Program-made: the position numbers and the translations under genes
The notes under the pieces: generated by a model
Seen by the model: only the letters and a program-made list of their open reading frames with translations
Database searches by the model: none
What the model was told of the DNA's origin: nothing
Part shown: piece by piece, positions 25,458-34,500 of the stretch
Numbering within the stretch: position 1 is the first letter of the stretch
How the letters are laid out: each line of letters starts with the position of its first letter
NCBI GenBank assembly: GCA_019638455.1
Contig: JAHBTU010000004.1
Coordinates: forward strand, 372,001-436,000
Length of the DNA stretch: 64,000 nucleotides
Source of the DNA: Saprospiraceae bacterium
GTDB taxonomy: Bacteria; Bacteroidota; Bacteroidia; Chitinophagales; Saprospiraceae
Direction: 5' to 3'

Positions 25458-26360
25458 ATGGCAGAAACATCTGTTACACACGCGCACGATACGCACGAAC
25501 ACGCAGACGATGCCCACCTCTGGGAGGGTGGTAAGGAGCCACTCAAGGCGAGTTATGGCAAGCTGATGATGTGGTATTTTCTCGTTTCCGACGCATTCAC
25601 GTTTGCGGGCTTCCTTATCGCTTACGGGGCGCTTCGTTTCAGCATGCCCTCTTGGCCGGAACCTGACTTTGTGTTCGCCTCCTTTCCTTTCGTCAAGGCG
25701 CATTGGCCATTGGTCTTCGTGACGTTCATGACTTTTGTCCTCATCTTTAGTTCGGTCACAATGGTACGCGCCGTGCAGGAAGGACACCGCGAGAACCAGC
25801 GCGGAGTGGTGTATTGGATGTTTTTGACCATATTGGGCGGCGCCACTTTTTTGGGTTGTCAGGCCTATGAATGGACGACGCTGATTGCGGGCGAGAACAT
25901 GACCGTGAAGCAAAATCCATTTGGTCGCCACATCGCGGACGGCATTTATCTGAATGACGACGGCACGGAAGCAAAAAAAACGGATGGTTCTCCTGATGTT
26001 TTCCAGAAAGGGGACTCATATCTGCTGCACATGCACCCTGTGCGTCAGGCTGACGGCACCATGAAAGATGAGTTCATCCAGCGCAAAATAAAGTACACCA
26101 CGGGGCCTTATGCCGGGCAAACGGGGGTGCAGGAAATGGGTCCGAAAGCGTTTGGAGCACTTTTCTTTTTCATCACGGGTTTCCACGGTTTCCACGTTTT
26201 TTCTGGGGTGCTGTTTCTCGCCATCATTGCCATCAATGCTGCGGGAGGTGTGTACGCCGCTCGACGCAACGGCTACGAGATGGTGGAGAAAATCGGGCTT
26301 TATTGGCACTTTGTGGACTTGGTGTGGGTGTTTGTGTTTCTTGTGTTCTACCTTCTTTAA
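25458..26360 (+). CDS. coxC: Haem-copper oxidase subunit III (second copy, with periplasmic-loop insertion)
   Basis: A 300-residue subunit III. The His-rich N-terminus (HAHDTHEHADDAH) precedes helices starting at MMWYFLVSDAFTFAGFLIAY. Between helices three and four lies a hydrophilic insertion of about 70 residues (about 152-220, from ENMTVKQNPFG to GVQEMGPKAF). Then come the canonical FITGFHGFHVFSGV and WHFVDLVWVFVFLVFYLL. The insertion is absent from the 192-residue first copy. The two proteins may form one functional subunit III equivalent or alternate; the sequence does not say which. Confidence 0.94.
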   Translation: MAETSVTHAHDTHEHADDAHLWEGGKEPLKASYGKLMMWYFLVSDAFTFAGFLIAYGALRFSMPSWPEPDFVFASFPFVKAHWPLVFVTFMTFVLIFSSVTMVRAVQEGHRENQRGVVYWMFLTILGGATFLGCQAYEWTTLIAGENMTVKQNPFGRHIADGIYLNDDGTEAKKTDGSPDVFQKGDSYLLHMHPVRQADGTMKDEFIQRKIKYTTGPYAGQTGVQEMGPKAFGALFFFITGFHGFHVFSGVLFLAIIAINAAGGVYAARRNGYEMVEKIGLYWHFVDLVWVFVFLVFYLL

Positions 26361-26375
26361 AAATCAAGGTCGTGT

Positions 26376-26406
26376 GAGGCAAGAATTTGACTCAAACTTG
26401 AGCCTC
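26376..26406 (+). repeat. Small hairpin between the second coxC and coxD
   Basis: GAGGC (26376-26380) pairs with GCCTC (26402-26406), and with a bulge the stem extends through AAG/CTT and TTTGA/TCAAA. It is followed by a G-poor leader (CAACTAACTGTTCAACAAAT) up to the coxD ATG. Confidence 0.45.
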
Positions 26407-26452
26407 GCTTTGTCTGTCAACTAACTGTTCAACAAATCAACATTTCAAAGAA

Positions 26453-26881
26453 ATGGCTGGACATCAAACTTATGAAGAACAAAAAGCCCTCGTCTTTCGC
26501 GGGCTGATGATACTTGGCGTGGTGACGATTGTGGAAGTTGTCATTGCCCTTTTTGCCAAAGGACATATCGTGCCCAGCATCCGATTCACGGAGGGGTTCG
26601 GGCACTACCTTTATATGCTCCTTATGATTGGCTTCTCCCTGTTCAAAGCCTACTTCATTATTTTTTACTTCATGCACATGGCGTATGAAGTGCGCGGGTT
26701 GGTCATGAGCGTGCTGCTCCCTACCACGCTTTTGATTTGGGCGATTATCGCCTTCTTCCAAGAAGGCAACTCTTGGGGCGCGCGCCGCGAATTGATTCAG
26801 GAAAAAAACGAGGAAGTTGTCAGCCCAGCTCCGGTGGGCAAGCCTCAGGGGTACATCCTGCCCGGCACGATGAAAGGTTGA
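26453..26881 (+). CDS. coxD: Cytochrome c oxidase subunit IV family protein
   Basis: A 142-residue protein with three membrane helices: about residues 15-38, 47-75 and 82-104. The second carries the family pattern MLLMIGFSLFKAYFIIFYFMHM. The C-terminal tail (EEVVSPAPVGKPQGYILPG) is hydrophilic. It fits the small bacterial oxidase subunit IV (COX4_pro/CyoD-like) found after coxC in Bacteroidota operons. A strong hairpin with T-run follows 20 bp downstream, so transcription may be reduced here before the assembly genes. Confidence 0.92.
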   Translation: MAGHQTYEEQKALVFRGLMILGVVTIVEVVIALFAKGHIVPSIRFTEGFGHYLYMLLMIGFSLFKAYFIIFYFMHMAYEVRGLVMSVLLPTTLLIWAIIAFFQEGNSWGARRELIQEKNEEVVSPAPVGKPQGYILPGTMKG

Positions 26882-26900
26882 CGTTGTTATTCGCTCAAAC

Positions 26901-26936
26901 AAAAAAGGCGGGGAAACAAAACCTCGCCTTTTTTGT
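26901..26936 (+). terminator. Intrinsic terminator/attenuator after coxD
   Basis: A 13-bp stem with one G-T pair, AAAAAAGGCGGGG (26901-26913) with CCTCGCCTTTTTT (26922-26934), and an 8-nt loop. It is A-rich before and T-rich after, so it could work in both directions. Same-strand genes follow within 22 bp, so it may be partial. Confidence 0.85.
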
Positions 26937-26957
26937 TGATAATCAGAACTTTGACAG

Positions 26958-27584
26958 ATGGAAAACGAAGCAAAAAAGCCCTCCATGGGGCGAAAAGTTT
27001 ATATCGCGGCGGCCTTGTTTCTCATACTCGTGGGGTTGCCTGCTGTCTCTTGGTTTTATTTGCGCAGTGGGCTTAACTGGCGCAAGGCCGCGGTGGCCGA
27101 ACTGGCCGATTATGGAAAAATAGCCAAGGCGCCTATCATTTGGCCGGACGGCACTTGGGAGGACCAACTCAAAGGAAAAGTGACAGTGGTGCACATTTTT
27201 GGCGACAATCCTGACCTGACGGAGACCAACCGGCAGATTCTCGACACGGCTGAAAAACTGTTTGACCAGTTTGGCAGCACAAACGAATTCAGGCTGGCAA
27301 TGATAGCCAACGGTGGAACGGCAGAGTTCCGCTCTCATGCTCAGAAAATGCCGAGCGCCGACCATGCCACATGGGCTTGGTCGGGTGGCCTCGGGTCGTG
27401 GCGAACTGCGGTTGAAAACGGCTATGAATCGTTTTGCCTGGCGGAGGGCATTAAACCTGTACCCCGGTACTTCGCCTTGGCCGACACTGCCGGCACCATC
27501 CGTCGCTTCTACGATGCCACCAACCAAAAACAGGTGGACCGCATGGTGCAGCACATTGCGTTGCTGTTGCCTGTGAAAAATTGA
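26958..27584 (+). CDS. SCO1-like thioredoxin-fold protein lacking copper ligands
   Basis: A 208-residue protein. One N-terminal membrane helix (about residues 12-30) is followed by a thioredoxin-like domain. The strand KVTVVHIFGDNP aligns in position with the SCO strand that normally carries CxxxC. Here it continues DLTETNRQ, with no Cys. The C-terminal part PRYFALADTAGTIRRFYDAT and QVDRMVQHIALL resembles the end of SCO proteins, but the copper His is also absent. Position after coxD and before DUF420 is where an SCO gene sits in many Bacteroidota. I infer a degenerate or repurposed SCO homologue that cannot bind copper in the usual way. The family assignment is moderate. Confidence 0.65.
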   Translation: MENEAKKPSMGRKVYIAAALFLILVGLPAVSWFYLRSGLNWRKAAVAELADYGKIAKAPIIWPDGTWEDQLKGKVTVVHIFGDNPDLTETNRQILDTAEKLFDQFGSTNEFRLAMIANGGTAEFRSHAQKMPSADHATWAWSGGLGSWRTAVENGYESFCLAEGIKPVPRYFALADTAGTIRRFYDATNQKQVDRMVQHIALLLPVKN

Positions 27585-27615
27585 TTTTTTGAAAAAACAA
27601 AAACAACACAACCCG

Positions 27616-28158
27616 ATGGCAGCAGCTGCTCCCGATATTCAGTTGGAAAAAAGGCTCAACGTACTGGCATACATCATTTCCGGCGTGGTGTTGCTATTGG
27701 TCGGATTGATGCGGCGGTACAAGATTGACCTTGGTGTTGACTTTAGTTTTTTGCCGCCCATACATGCGTCGTTGAATGCGCTGGCGGCAGCGATACTCTT
27801 GTTGGCACTCTACTTCATCAAAAACAAGCAGGTGGAAAATCACCGTCGCGCTATTTACGCGGCGATGGCTTGCTCGGCGCTATTCCTCGTCTCGTATGTG
27901 CTTTACCATTTTACCACTCCCGAGACCCGCTACGGAGGGGAAGGGGTGATGCGGACGATTTACTTCTTCTTCCTCATCACCCATGTCGTGCTGGCAGCGG
28001 TGATATTGCCTTTCATTCTGCTTACCTTTACCCGTGCTTACACCAACCAATTCGAGCGCCACAAAAAAATGGCGCGGTGGGTGTTCCCGCTTTGGTTGTA
28101 TGTGGCAGTGACCGGGCCGATTTGCTACCTGATGCTGCGGCCCTATTACCCAACCTAA
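27616..28158 (+). CDS. DUF420 membrane protein (CtaM/YozB-like)
   Basis: A 180-residue protein with five membrane helices: about residues 19-36, 48-68, 78-97, 112-136 and 147-170. Conserved polar pairs include LPPIHASLNALAAAILLLAL, YFIKNKQVENHRRAIYAAMA, FFLITHVVLAAVILPF and FERHKKMARWVFPLWLYVAV. The four His in or near helices fit the DUF420 family, whose Gram-positive member CtaM is needed for oxidase assembly. A TTG start nine codons upstream is possible; the ATG at 27616 is preferred. It is part of the cox cluster. Confidence 0.92.
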   Translation: MAAAAPDIQLEKRLNVLAYIISGVVLLLVGLMRRYKIDLGVDFSFLPPIHASLNALAAAILLLALYFIKNKQVENHRRAIYAAMACSALFLVSYVLYHFTTPETRYGGEGVMRTIYFFFLITHVVLAAVILPFILLTFTRAYTNQFERHKKMARWVFPLWLYVAVTGPICYLMLRPYYPT

Positions 28159-28171
28159 AAATGAGTGTGTT

Positions 28172-28450
28172 ATGAAAAATATACTTTCAAAAATCGGGTT
28201 CGTGGTGCTCGTGGCATTGCTTGTGCTTTGCCTTGTGGAGCCTTCCGCGGCCCAGTGCGCCATGTGCAAGGCCTCCGCCGAAGCCAATCTGAAAAACGGG
28301 GGAGGCGACCCGCGCGGGCTGAACGCCGGCATCCTTTATATGCTGATGCTGCCTTACTTGCTGGTGTTTGGCATCGGCTATTGGTGGTGGAGCAATCGGC
28401 GCAAGGAGCGCCAAGAGGTATCCGAACTTTCAGAGCGCGATTTTGTCTGA
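28172..28450 (+). CDS. Small exported membrane protein with CxxC motif
   Basis: A 92-residue protein. A signal peptide ending VEPSAAQ is followed directly by CAMCKASAEANLKNG, then a membrane helix (about residues 53-73, ILYMLMLPYLLVFGIGYWWW) and a basic, acidic tail (RRKERQEVSELSERDF). The two Cys would face the periplasm, next to the oxidase CuA site, suggesting a redox or copper-related assembly role. It lies 13 bp after the DUF420 gene at the end of the operon. Similar small proteins end cox clusters in other Bacteroidota, but no function is established. Confidence 0.8.
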   Translation: MKNILSKIGFVVLVALLVLCLVEPSAAQCAMCKASAEANLKNGGGDPRGLNAGILYMLMLPYLLVFGIGYWWWSNRRKERQEVSELSERDFV

Positions 28451-28472
28451 TTTTCAGGCTCGGGTTTTTGGG

Positions 28473-28508
28473 GCGATGCCCGGCAGTTAAAATTCTGCCG
28501 GGCATCGC
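28473..28508 (+). terminator. Hairpin at the end of the respiratory operon
   Basis: A perfect 14-bp stem, GCGATGCCCGGCAG (28473-28486) with its complement at 28495-28508, and an 8-nt loop. The T-run is weak (CTGTTTC), so it may rely on Rho or protect the mRNA 3' end. Confidence 0.7.
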
Positions 28509-28568
28509 TGTTTCAATATGCTTGCTATTATTTTCGCCGCTGCAATTCATAATCAAACCCTCTCTCGT

Positions 28569-28967
28569 ATGAATAAACTGACTCTCACCCTGTTTTTTGT
28601 TTCCCTGTTTTGCCTGCTCGGCCTTGCGCCTTCCTCGACGTATGCAGCCACCGCGATTTCCAATGATGAAATGCGCGCGGGTTTTGCTGAAAAATTGAGC
28701 GAATCATCCGTGCCCCACTCCAAAACATTGGATAAAAAAACGGAAAAGCGCTTCCAACGGCTTTCCAAAAAAATAGAGCGCAAAGCTGCCAAACAAGGAA
28801 TGCAAGTGGACTTCAGCGACCCTGTGGAACAATGGCTCTGGTTTGGGCTTTTCGGCTTGGGCATCGCCATTGTGCTTTCATTTTTTAGCTTCGGCATTGC
28901 TGGTCTCATTGCTTTGTTGGCAGTGGCGTGCTTGGTTGTTTGGGTCATCAAAAGAGGAGCTTTGTAG
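28569..28967 (+). CDS. Small exported membrane protein, unknown function
   Basis: A 132-residue protein. A signal peptide (MNKLTLTLFFVSLFCLLGLA) is followed by a basic region of about 65 residues (KTLDKKTEKRFQRLSKKIER) and two adjacent hydrophobic segments (about residues 93-127, with FGIAGLIALLAVACLVVWVI) before KRGAL. The ATG at 28569 is chosen over the upstream in-frame 28518 because it gives a clean signal peptide. It resembles small phage-shock or DUF-type Bacteroidota membrane proteins, but no family is claimed. It is separated from the operon by a strong hairpin and converges with the TonB gene. Confidence 0.7.
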   Translation: MNKLTLTLFFVSLFCLLGLAPSSTYAATAISNDEMRAGFAEKLSESSVPHSKTLDKKTEKRFQRLSKKIERKAAKQGMQVDFSDPVEQWLWFGLFGLGIAIVLSFFSFGIAGLIALLAVACLVVWVIKRGAL

Positions 28968-28985
28968 CTCGGCTGCCAATGCCCT

Positions 28986-29822
28986 TTACTGCAACCTGAA
29001 TCGGACGGGCAGCGTGAATCGCACTTTCACCGGATGCCCGTTGGCCTCCCCGGGAGCCCAACGGGGCATGGACTTCACGACTCGCACGGCTTCCTTGCCG
29101 CATCCGCCGCCAATATCTTTCAGGATGCTCACATCGGTCACGCTGCCGTCCTTGTTGACCACAAAGCTGAGCGCCACCGTCCCTTCAATACCCGCCTCTC
29201 GGGCGAGTGCTGGATATTTGATGTTTTCAGCCAAATATCTCAACAAATCTTGCTCCCCTCCGGGGAAAGTCGGCGGTTTTTGCACCGTCACCATATTGTA
29301 CTCGCCGTCATCTTGTGTCTTTTTCGAGTTTTCCACTTCTCGCGGAAAATCAGGCACGTCTCGCAGTGTGGGTGGCGCGTCTCCTTCCGAGGCGCGAGTG
29401 GTCGCACCTACTTCGGCGGCAGCATTGAGCACATCCTCTTGAGTGGGAGGCTGTTCATCCTGCACAAGTTCATCGGGAGTGGGGGAGGGCGGCACAAAAC
29501 GAATCGTCGCGCGTACTGGCGGTGGTGGTGTAGGCGGTGGCGGCGGTGGGGGGGGCGGTGGATTGTCGGCATCAATGTCGGGCGGTGGCCCCGGTTCGGC
29601 TATCACTTCGCGGGCGGGCGATTCGGGGGATTTGTTGGAAATGGCGCTCAATAGGTCGGGAAGCCCGATGCCCAGGGCAAGGAGCAAAAAGCCGATGCTC
29701 AGGGCGCTGCGGAGGTGGCGCGGGTAGGCGCGGCGCAGTTGGTAAGCTCCGTAATTTTTGTTTCTGTCGGCGAAAACGATGTCCAGCGCGTCCTTTGAGG
29801 ACACGAATTGTGGAATGCTCAT
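28986..29822 (-). CDS. TonB-family energy transducer
   Basis: A 278-residue protein. A cytoplasmic N-terminus (KDALDIVFADRNKNYGAYQL) typical of Bacteroidota TonB precedes one membrane helix (about residues 37-60). A periplasmic linker with an almost unbroken run of about ten prolines (DNPPPPPPPPPPTPPPP) follows, and then a C-terminal TonB domain (about 190-278) with the signatures PPTFPGGEQDLLRYLAENIK, YPALAREAGIEGTV and VSILKDIGGGCGKEAVRVVK. It transfers proton-motive force to outer-membrane receptors. The ATG at 29822 is chosen over the open frame to 29993. It lies 37 bp after exbD on the same strand. No ExbB gene is nearby. Confidence 0.93.
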   Translation of the reverse strand: MSIPQFVSSKDALDIVFADRNKNYGAYQLRRAYPRHLRSALSIGFLLLALGIGLPDLLSAISNKSPESPAREVIAEPGPPPDIDADNPPPPPPPPPPTPPPPVRATIRFVPPSPTPDELVQDEQPPTQEDVLNAAAEVGATTRASEGDAPPTLRDVPDFPREVENSKKTQDDGEYNMVTVQKPPTFPGGEQDLLRYLAENIKYPALAREAGIEGTVALSFVVNKDGSVTDVSILKDIGGGCGKEAVRVVKSMPRWAPGEANGHPVKVRFTLPVRFRLQ

Positions 29823-29859
29823 GTTGTGAAAGTGATTGAGTGAAAAAATGGAGAAGCGG

Positions 29860-30477
29860 TTAGCGAAGAGCCGCTTCGAGCTGTTGTTTTGTGGTGAAAC
29901 GCAATCCTTCAGACGGTGCAGCGATGAAAGCTTCTTCCTGTGGGGAAATATCGAGCAGCACATAGTAGCGCACCCGGCATACGGCCATTTCATCCAAAGC
30001 GTCCACGAGGTTTTGGAAGCTGGATGCGCGAGTTGGTTTGATGATGACGTTCAAATGCGAGCCTGTTTTTTCCTCCAGACTTTTAACGTCGGTGTATGTA
30101 TCCAAGCCCCATTTGGCCTGCACACGTTTCATTTTTTCCAGAATCACCTGACGTAGCCCCGACGCTGAGTAGTCGGTGGAGTCAAGCGCGGCATTTTCAA
30201 TGCCTTCATACCAATACACTTTGTTGCCGGCGCCAAGTAGAATCGTGAGCACTTTGGACTGTGGCAACTCGATAGAGGCATCCTTTTCTTTTTCGGGCAT
30301 GACCAAAGCCATGATGTGGGGTTTGGCCAATGTGGTGGCGAGCATGAAGAAGGTGATGAGCAAAAAAGCCAAATCTACCATGGGTGTCAGGTCAACGCGA
30401 GTGGAGCGTTTTTTTGAACGAATGTTGCCGGGCGTTGTTCTGCTCGTGCCGTTGCTGGAATCTGGAAAGCCTGCCAT
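29860..30477 (-). CDS. exbD: ExbD/TolR-family biopolymer transport protein
   Basis: A 205-residue protein. A basic N-terminus (GNIRSKKRSTRVDLTPMVDL) leads into a single helix (about residues 36-54, LAFLLITFFMLATTL), with the conserved Asp of DLTPMVDLAF in place. The periplasmic domain follows. It is the proton-channel partner of ExbB and TonB in the inner membrane. It is longer than the classical 140-residue ExbD, as is usual for Bacteroidota. It is transcribed just before the TonB gene. The absence of exbB and of the usual second exbD implies that the ExbB subunit is supplied from elsewhere. Confidence 0.92.
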   Translation of the reverse strand: MAGFPDSSNGTSRTTPGNIRSKKRSTRVDLTPMVDLAFLLITFFMLATTLAKPHIMALVMPEKEKDASIELPQSKVLTILLGAGNKVYWYEGIENAALDSTDYSASGLRQVILEKMKRVQAKWGLDTYTDVKSLEEKTGSHLNVIIKPTRASSFQNLVDALDEMAVCRVRYYVLLDISPQEEAFIAAPSEGLRFTTKQQLEAALR

Positions 30478-30799
30478 AATGCTTGATGTTGATTTTGAAG
30501 AATGCGGTACATGGCGCAGTGTGTTGCGACACCGAGCGGAGTACTGTTTTTCACGAAAGGGTTTGGAAAAAATATAGGTTTGTGAACCGTCTGAAATGCA
30601 AGATGCGGGTGTCAGATTTTTTGGTGTGTGCGCGACATTTTTTTAAGCCTCTGAAAAACAGGAGGTTGGTTGTCGAGTACAAATTCCGGCATGAATTATG
30701 CCCGCCGAAAATTTGTCGGCCAACGGCTAAACAAACGGTTAATCTGACGTGAATACGGACTACTCGCACTACTTTCGCAGCCATCGAACGTTTTGACTC
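30478..30799. promoter_or_regulatory. Divergent intergenic region, exbD and GH25 gene
   Basis: 322 bp without a gene. TACTTTCG at 30770-30777 is a near-match to the -7 word, 22 bp before the GH25 ATG. A small hairpin CCTCTG/CAGGAGG lies at about 30649-30666. No clear promoter for exbD is seen. Confidence 0.3.
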
Positions 30800-31525
30800 A
30801 TGATGAGACACTCTACATTTCTCCTGTTCATTCTTGTCCCCTTTGTGGGAAGTCGCAACACTGTGGCACCAGTATTGGCACCCGTCATGGAGCTACAGGG
30901 CGTGGATGTCTCTCATTATCAGAAAGTGATTGATTGGGAAATGGTGACGGAGCGTCAGGCAGTTGATTTTGCTTTTGTGAAAGCTACTGAAGGCCACGAT
31001 TACCGCGACAGTTTGTTTTGCCGCAATTGGGAGAGTCTTCGCCGGTTGGGCATTCGGCGGGGCGCCTATCATTTCTTTCGCGCTTTTGGCTGTGGCGACG
31101 AACAGGCGAGCAATTTTCTCCAATTTGTGGAAATGCTGCCCGGCGACCTTGCACCGGTGCTCGATATTGAGCGAACGGATGGCATCGCTACCGAAATTAT
31201 GCTTCAAGAGGCTCGCGTCTGGCTCGATATCGTCGAAAGCACGTTGGGCATTCGGCCCATTATCTACACCAATCAGTATTTTTACGAACGTTATTTGGCT
31301 GGCCATTTTGAGGATTATCCGCTCTGGATTGCTCGCTACTCCAGCGAGCGCCCACTTTTGACTACTGGCAAAAAATGGGACATCTGGCAGTATTCCAGCG
31401 AAGGCTGCGTTGACGGCATTTCCAGGCGAGTGGACTTGAACGTTTTTCCCGGCGGCTGGGAGATGCTCGACAAATTGTGCTGGTTCCCTGCTTCTCTCGG
31501 AACGGAAGCCGACGTGGCTCCTTAA
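30800..31525 (+). CDS. Glycoside hydrolase family 25 lysozyme-like protein
   Basis: A 241-residue protein. A weak N-terminal signal segment (FLLFILVPFVGS) precedes a GH25 domain: GVDVSHYQKVIDW, DFAFVKATEGHDYRD, GAYHFFRAF, the catalytic LAPVLDIERTDG, IIYTNQYFYERYL, LWIARYSSERP, and WDIWQYSSEG followed by VDLNVF. All catalytic acids (Asp of VDVSHY, Asp and Glu of LDIE) are present. It should cleave the beta-1,4 bond of peptidoglycan in the periplasm or outside, in wall remodelling or competition. Its stop codon overlaps the stop of the convergent barrel gene by 4 bp. The Met pair at the start leaves 30800 or 30803 possible. Confidence 0.93.
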   Translation: MMRHSTFLLFILVPFVGSRNTVAPVLAPVMELQGVDVSHYQKVIDWEMVTERQAVDFAFVKATEGHDYRDSLFCRNWESLRRLGIRRGAYHFFRAFGCGDEQASNFLQFVEMLPGDLAPVLDIERTDGIATEIMLQEARVWLDIVESTLGIRPIIYTNQYFYERYLAGHFEDYPLWIARYSSERPLLTTGKKWDIWQYSSEGCVDGISRRVDLNVFPGGWEMLDKLCWFPASLGTEADVAP

Positions 31526-34500
31526 AACACAGCTCGCACCTGCGCCCTTGCCACATGTATCACCCTGTTTGTTCCTGTTTTCCGGCCTTCATAGTTCAGG
31601 CTTAGTAGCAGGGTGCGCGAGAACTGTCGGTCGAGGTTCAATCCCCACAAGTAGTTTTTCCCGTCTTGCAAGCCCTCCAGCATCGTGAAGGCCACAGCCG
31701 AGTTCGGTTCTCCGTCGAATCGGATGTTGGCAAAAGTACCTCTGGCTCGCATGGAGGTGGATGCTCTGAAGCCTTGCGCGTTGGCGCGGCCTGTGGGGTT
31801 CCAAGTCAGTTCGGTATTCCAGTTGGTCTGGTCGGACTGCTCGCCCCCTGCGAGCGTGTTTCGGCCTGTCTGCCAGTTGAGGTTGAACACGATGCGGAAA
31901 ATTCGGTTGGGCAGCCAAGTCAGTTTTGGCCCTGCCCGCCAGCCCAAAATGCGGAAATCCCGACTATCGAAAGCCTCATTGTCACTGGTTTTTTCGCTGC
32001 GCACGATGTCGGCCTCGGCGCTCCATTGCTTGCCAAGATTGAGCCGTCCGTGTAGGGTTTGGTCGGCGTTGCGGCGCTGTTCGTAGCCAGTGGTGAGCAC
32101 CACCTGACTTCGGTTGTCGCCCTGCGCGATGCTGGCATCCCATCGTGGATTGGCGCGATTGACAAACAAGACATTGCGCACGGAGGCTGTCACCGTCACC
32201 AAAGCGGAGTTGGCAATGTCGAACTGGAATGGGTTCCACGGCGACACCCCGGCTACCCCGGCGAAGGTGCGGCGATTGATTTGCAGGGTGCTTTGAGTAG
32301 AAAAACGACTAAGGGTTTTGAGCCATTTCCGTTTGGAGTTGGCCCATAGCAGGCGTGGTTCGAGCCTTAGGTTTTGGTTGAAAAGTACGTTGTTGGTTCG
32401 GATGTATTCAGGGGTAGTCACCGCTATGCGCACATAGTTGGCTTGGTCCTGAAATACCGCGATTTCCATTTCGTCAATTTGGATGATGCTGTCGCGGTTG
32501 CGGTCCACCCAAGTGTATTGGCCTTCTCCGGGGTTCACGGCGAGATAGGTGAATTCCACCTTGGGGCTTTGCCCGGAGCCGATTTCATAGCCAGTGGTGA
32601 AGTTGAGCGCGTTTTTCCAAGCCGTCAAGTTGTAGTCGGCGCGTCCGAGGTAGGTTTCTTGCGGCTCCAACGTGGTCAATTCGGCATCGAGGATGCGCAA
32701 GGTGCGGTAGGTGAAAGTCCAAGAAATTTGCTGGTTGGTAGGCTGGATGGCTTTTTGATGGTTGCGCCAGCTGCCGTTCAGGTTGGCTTCGTTTGCGATG
32801 GTGTTGTTTTTGAAAAAACTGCCAGTCGGGAAAAAGTCGTTGCGTTGAGCGAGAAAACCACCAAACTGCCAAGTGCCCTGATTCTCTGGGGTTTGAAAAT
32901 AGAGACGGTAGAGGTCATACCAAAAAGAGACGTGGCTCAACGTGTCGGCACCAGTCCCTCGGCGCTCGTTTTTTTCCCTTTCCCCGTAAATGCCCACCTT
33001 GAGGAACGCCTTTTGCGAAGTCGAGTCTTTTGTGAAAAAAGTTTTTGAAATGTCAAATTTGGGTCTGGAAAAACGTGTCGCTTCCGCTGTGCCCGCTGTA
33101 GTCAGCAGATTTAGCTCGCCAAAAAGGGAATACCCGTTCCGTTGGAAACTGGCTTGGCCGAAATGCCGTTGGCCATCGTACACGCCCTGCCGTCGGAAAG
33201 AGCCGAATTCATAGCGACTGCTGCCCCATTCCTTTTTTTCCAGCATAAGACCGCCCCTTGCGATTTGCTCACCCACCGTGTCGCGGCTGTTGTCGGTGTT
33301 CCAGTCACGCACGAACTCGGGCGGGCGATAAGGGTTGAGCGGGAAAAAAGTGGGTGCCGTGCGTTCATAATTGGTGTAAGCCGTCAGTCTCCAATTCTTC
33401 TGCTCGCCGAATGTGGCTTGTTGCTGAAAACCCACAAAACCAGCCAAGCCATAGTTGTCGTCATTGTTGAGCGGTGAAAAGCGGTTGAAGTCTCTGTTGC
33501 TCAAGGCCAATTCAGCCTGCACCTGTCCGCCTTTGAAAGGTTGAAAATCGCCGCCAACGGCGTATAGATGTCGAAGCTCCGGCGCAATCAATTTTACCAC
33601 TGGCTCATAGTTGCCAGTCGGCTGACAGCTAATTGGGTCGGGTGGCGACCAACTGAACACCCTGCCGTTGGCAGCGGAAGGTGCCAACACATAATTTCCC
33701 TGCCCTGACGGTACTTGTGTGAAACGCGCGGCAAACCGGGCCGAATCAGGGTTGGTGCTGTACACCAATATGGTCGTCGGCAGGCCGCACACCACCGTGT
33801 CCACGCTGCGGTAGAGCACCCTGTTGGGGTCAAATTCGGCGAGCGTGTCTATTCCGGGGGCAAAGGCGTTTCGCAAATTGTCGCCGACTTGGGCAAGCGC
33901 CCGGCGTTCGGTGGGCGAGATTTCCTGTGCGCCGTTGTTGCGCGAGTCCTGCTCCGAGTAAAAGTTGAAATAGGCTCGCCCGCGTCGGTTGTTCCAACCA
34001 GCGTTGGCAGCCATCGTGGAGCGCAGGTATGACTGCACGGCATATTCAAATTCCACTATGACGCGGCTGTCTTTCGTGATGAGCCTTCGCGGCGTGAAAG
34101 TCACCTCTCCAAGATTGTAGTCCACGATGTAGTCGTCGTTCAGACCTCGACGCAATAGTTGCCCGTCGAGAAAAACTTTCTCCGTTCCTGCCAGCACGAT
34201 GATAAACTGTTCTCCCTCCGCGCCTTGCAACCGATACGGGCCTTGGTTCCCTTCTTGCCCCAAGATGATTTGCCGGGCAAACTTTCCGCGCGACACGGCC
34301 GCTGCTGCTCGGATTTGCAAAGTGTCGCCTGATTTGGGATGACTGATGCTCGACTGTACCATAGCCCCTTGCAGCCTTTTGAAGTAATTGGAGAAATACC
34401 CACCGTAGGGCGGGCGAGTGAGGTCGTAGTCCCCTGCCGTGAGTGTGGTGTTTTTTCTTTTTAGTTGAATAAAAATGCGGTCAAACTCTTGCAATTGGCG

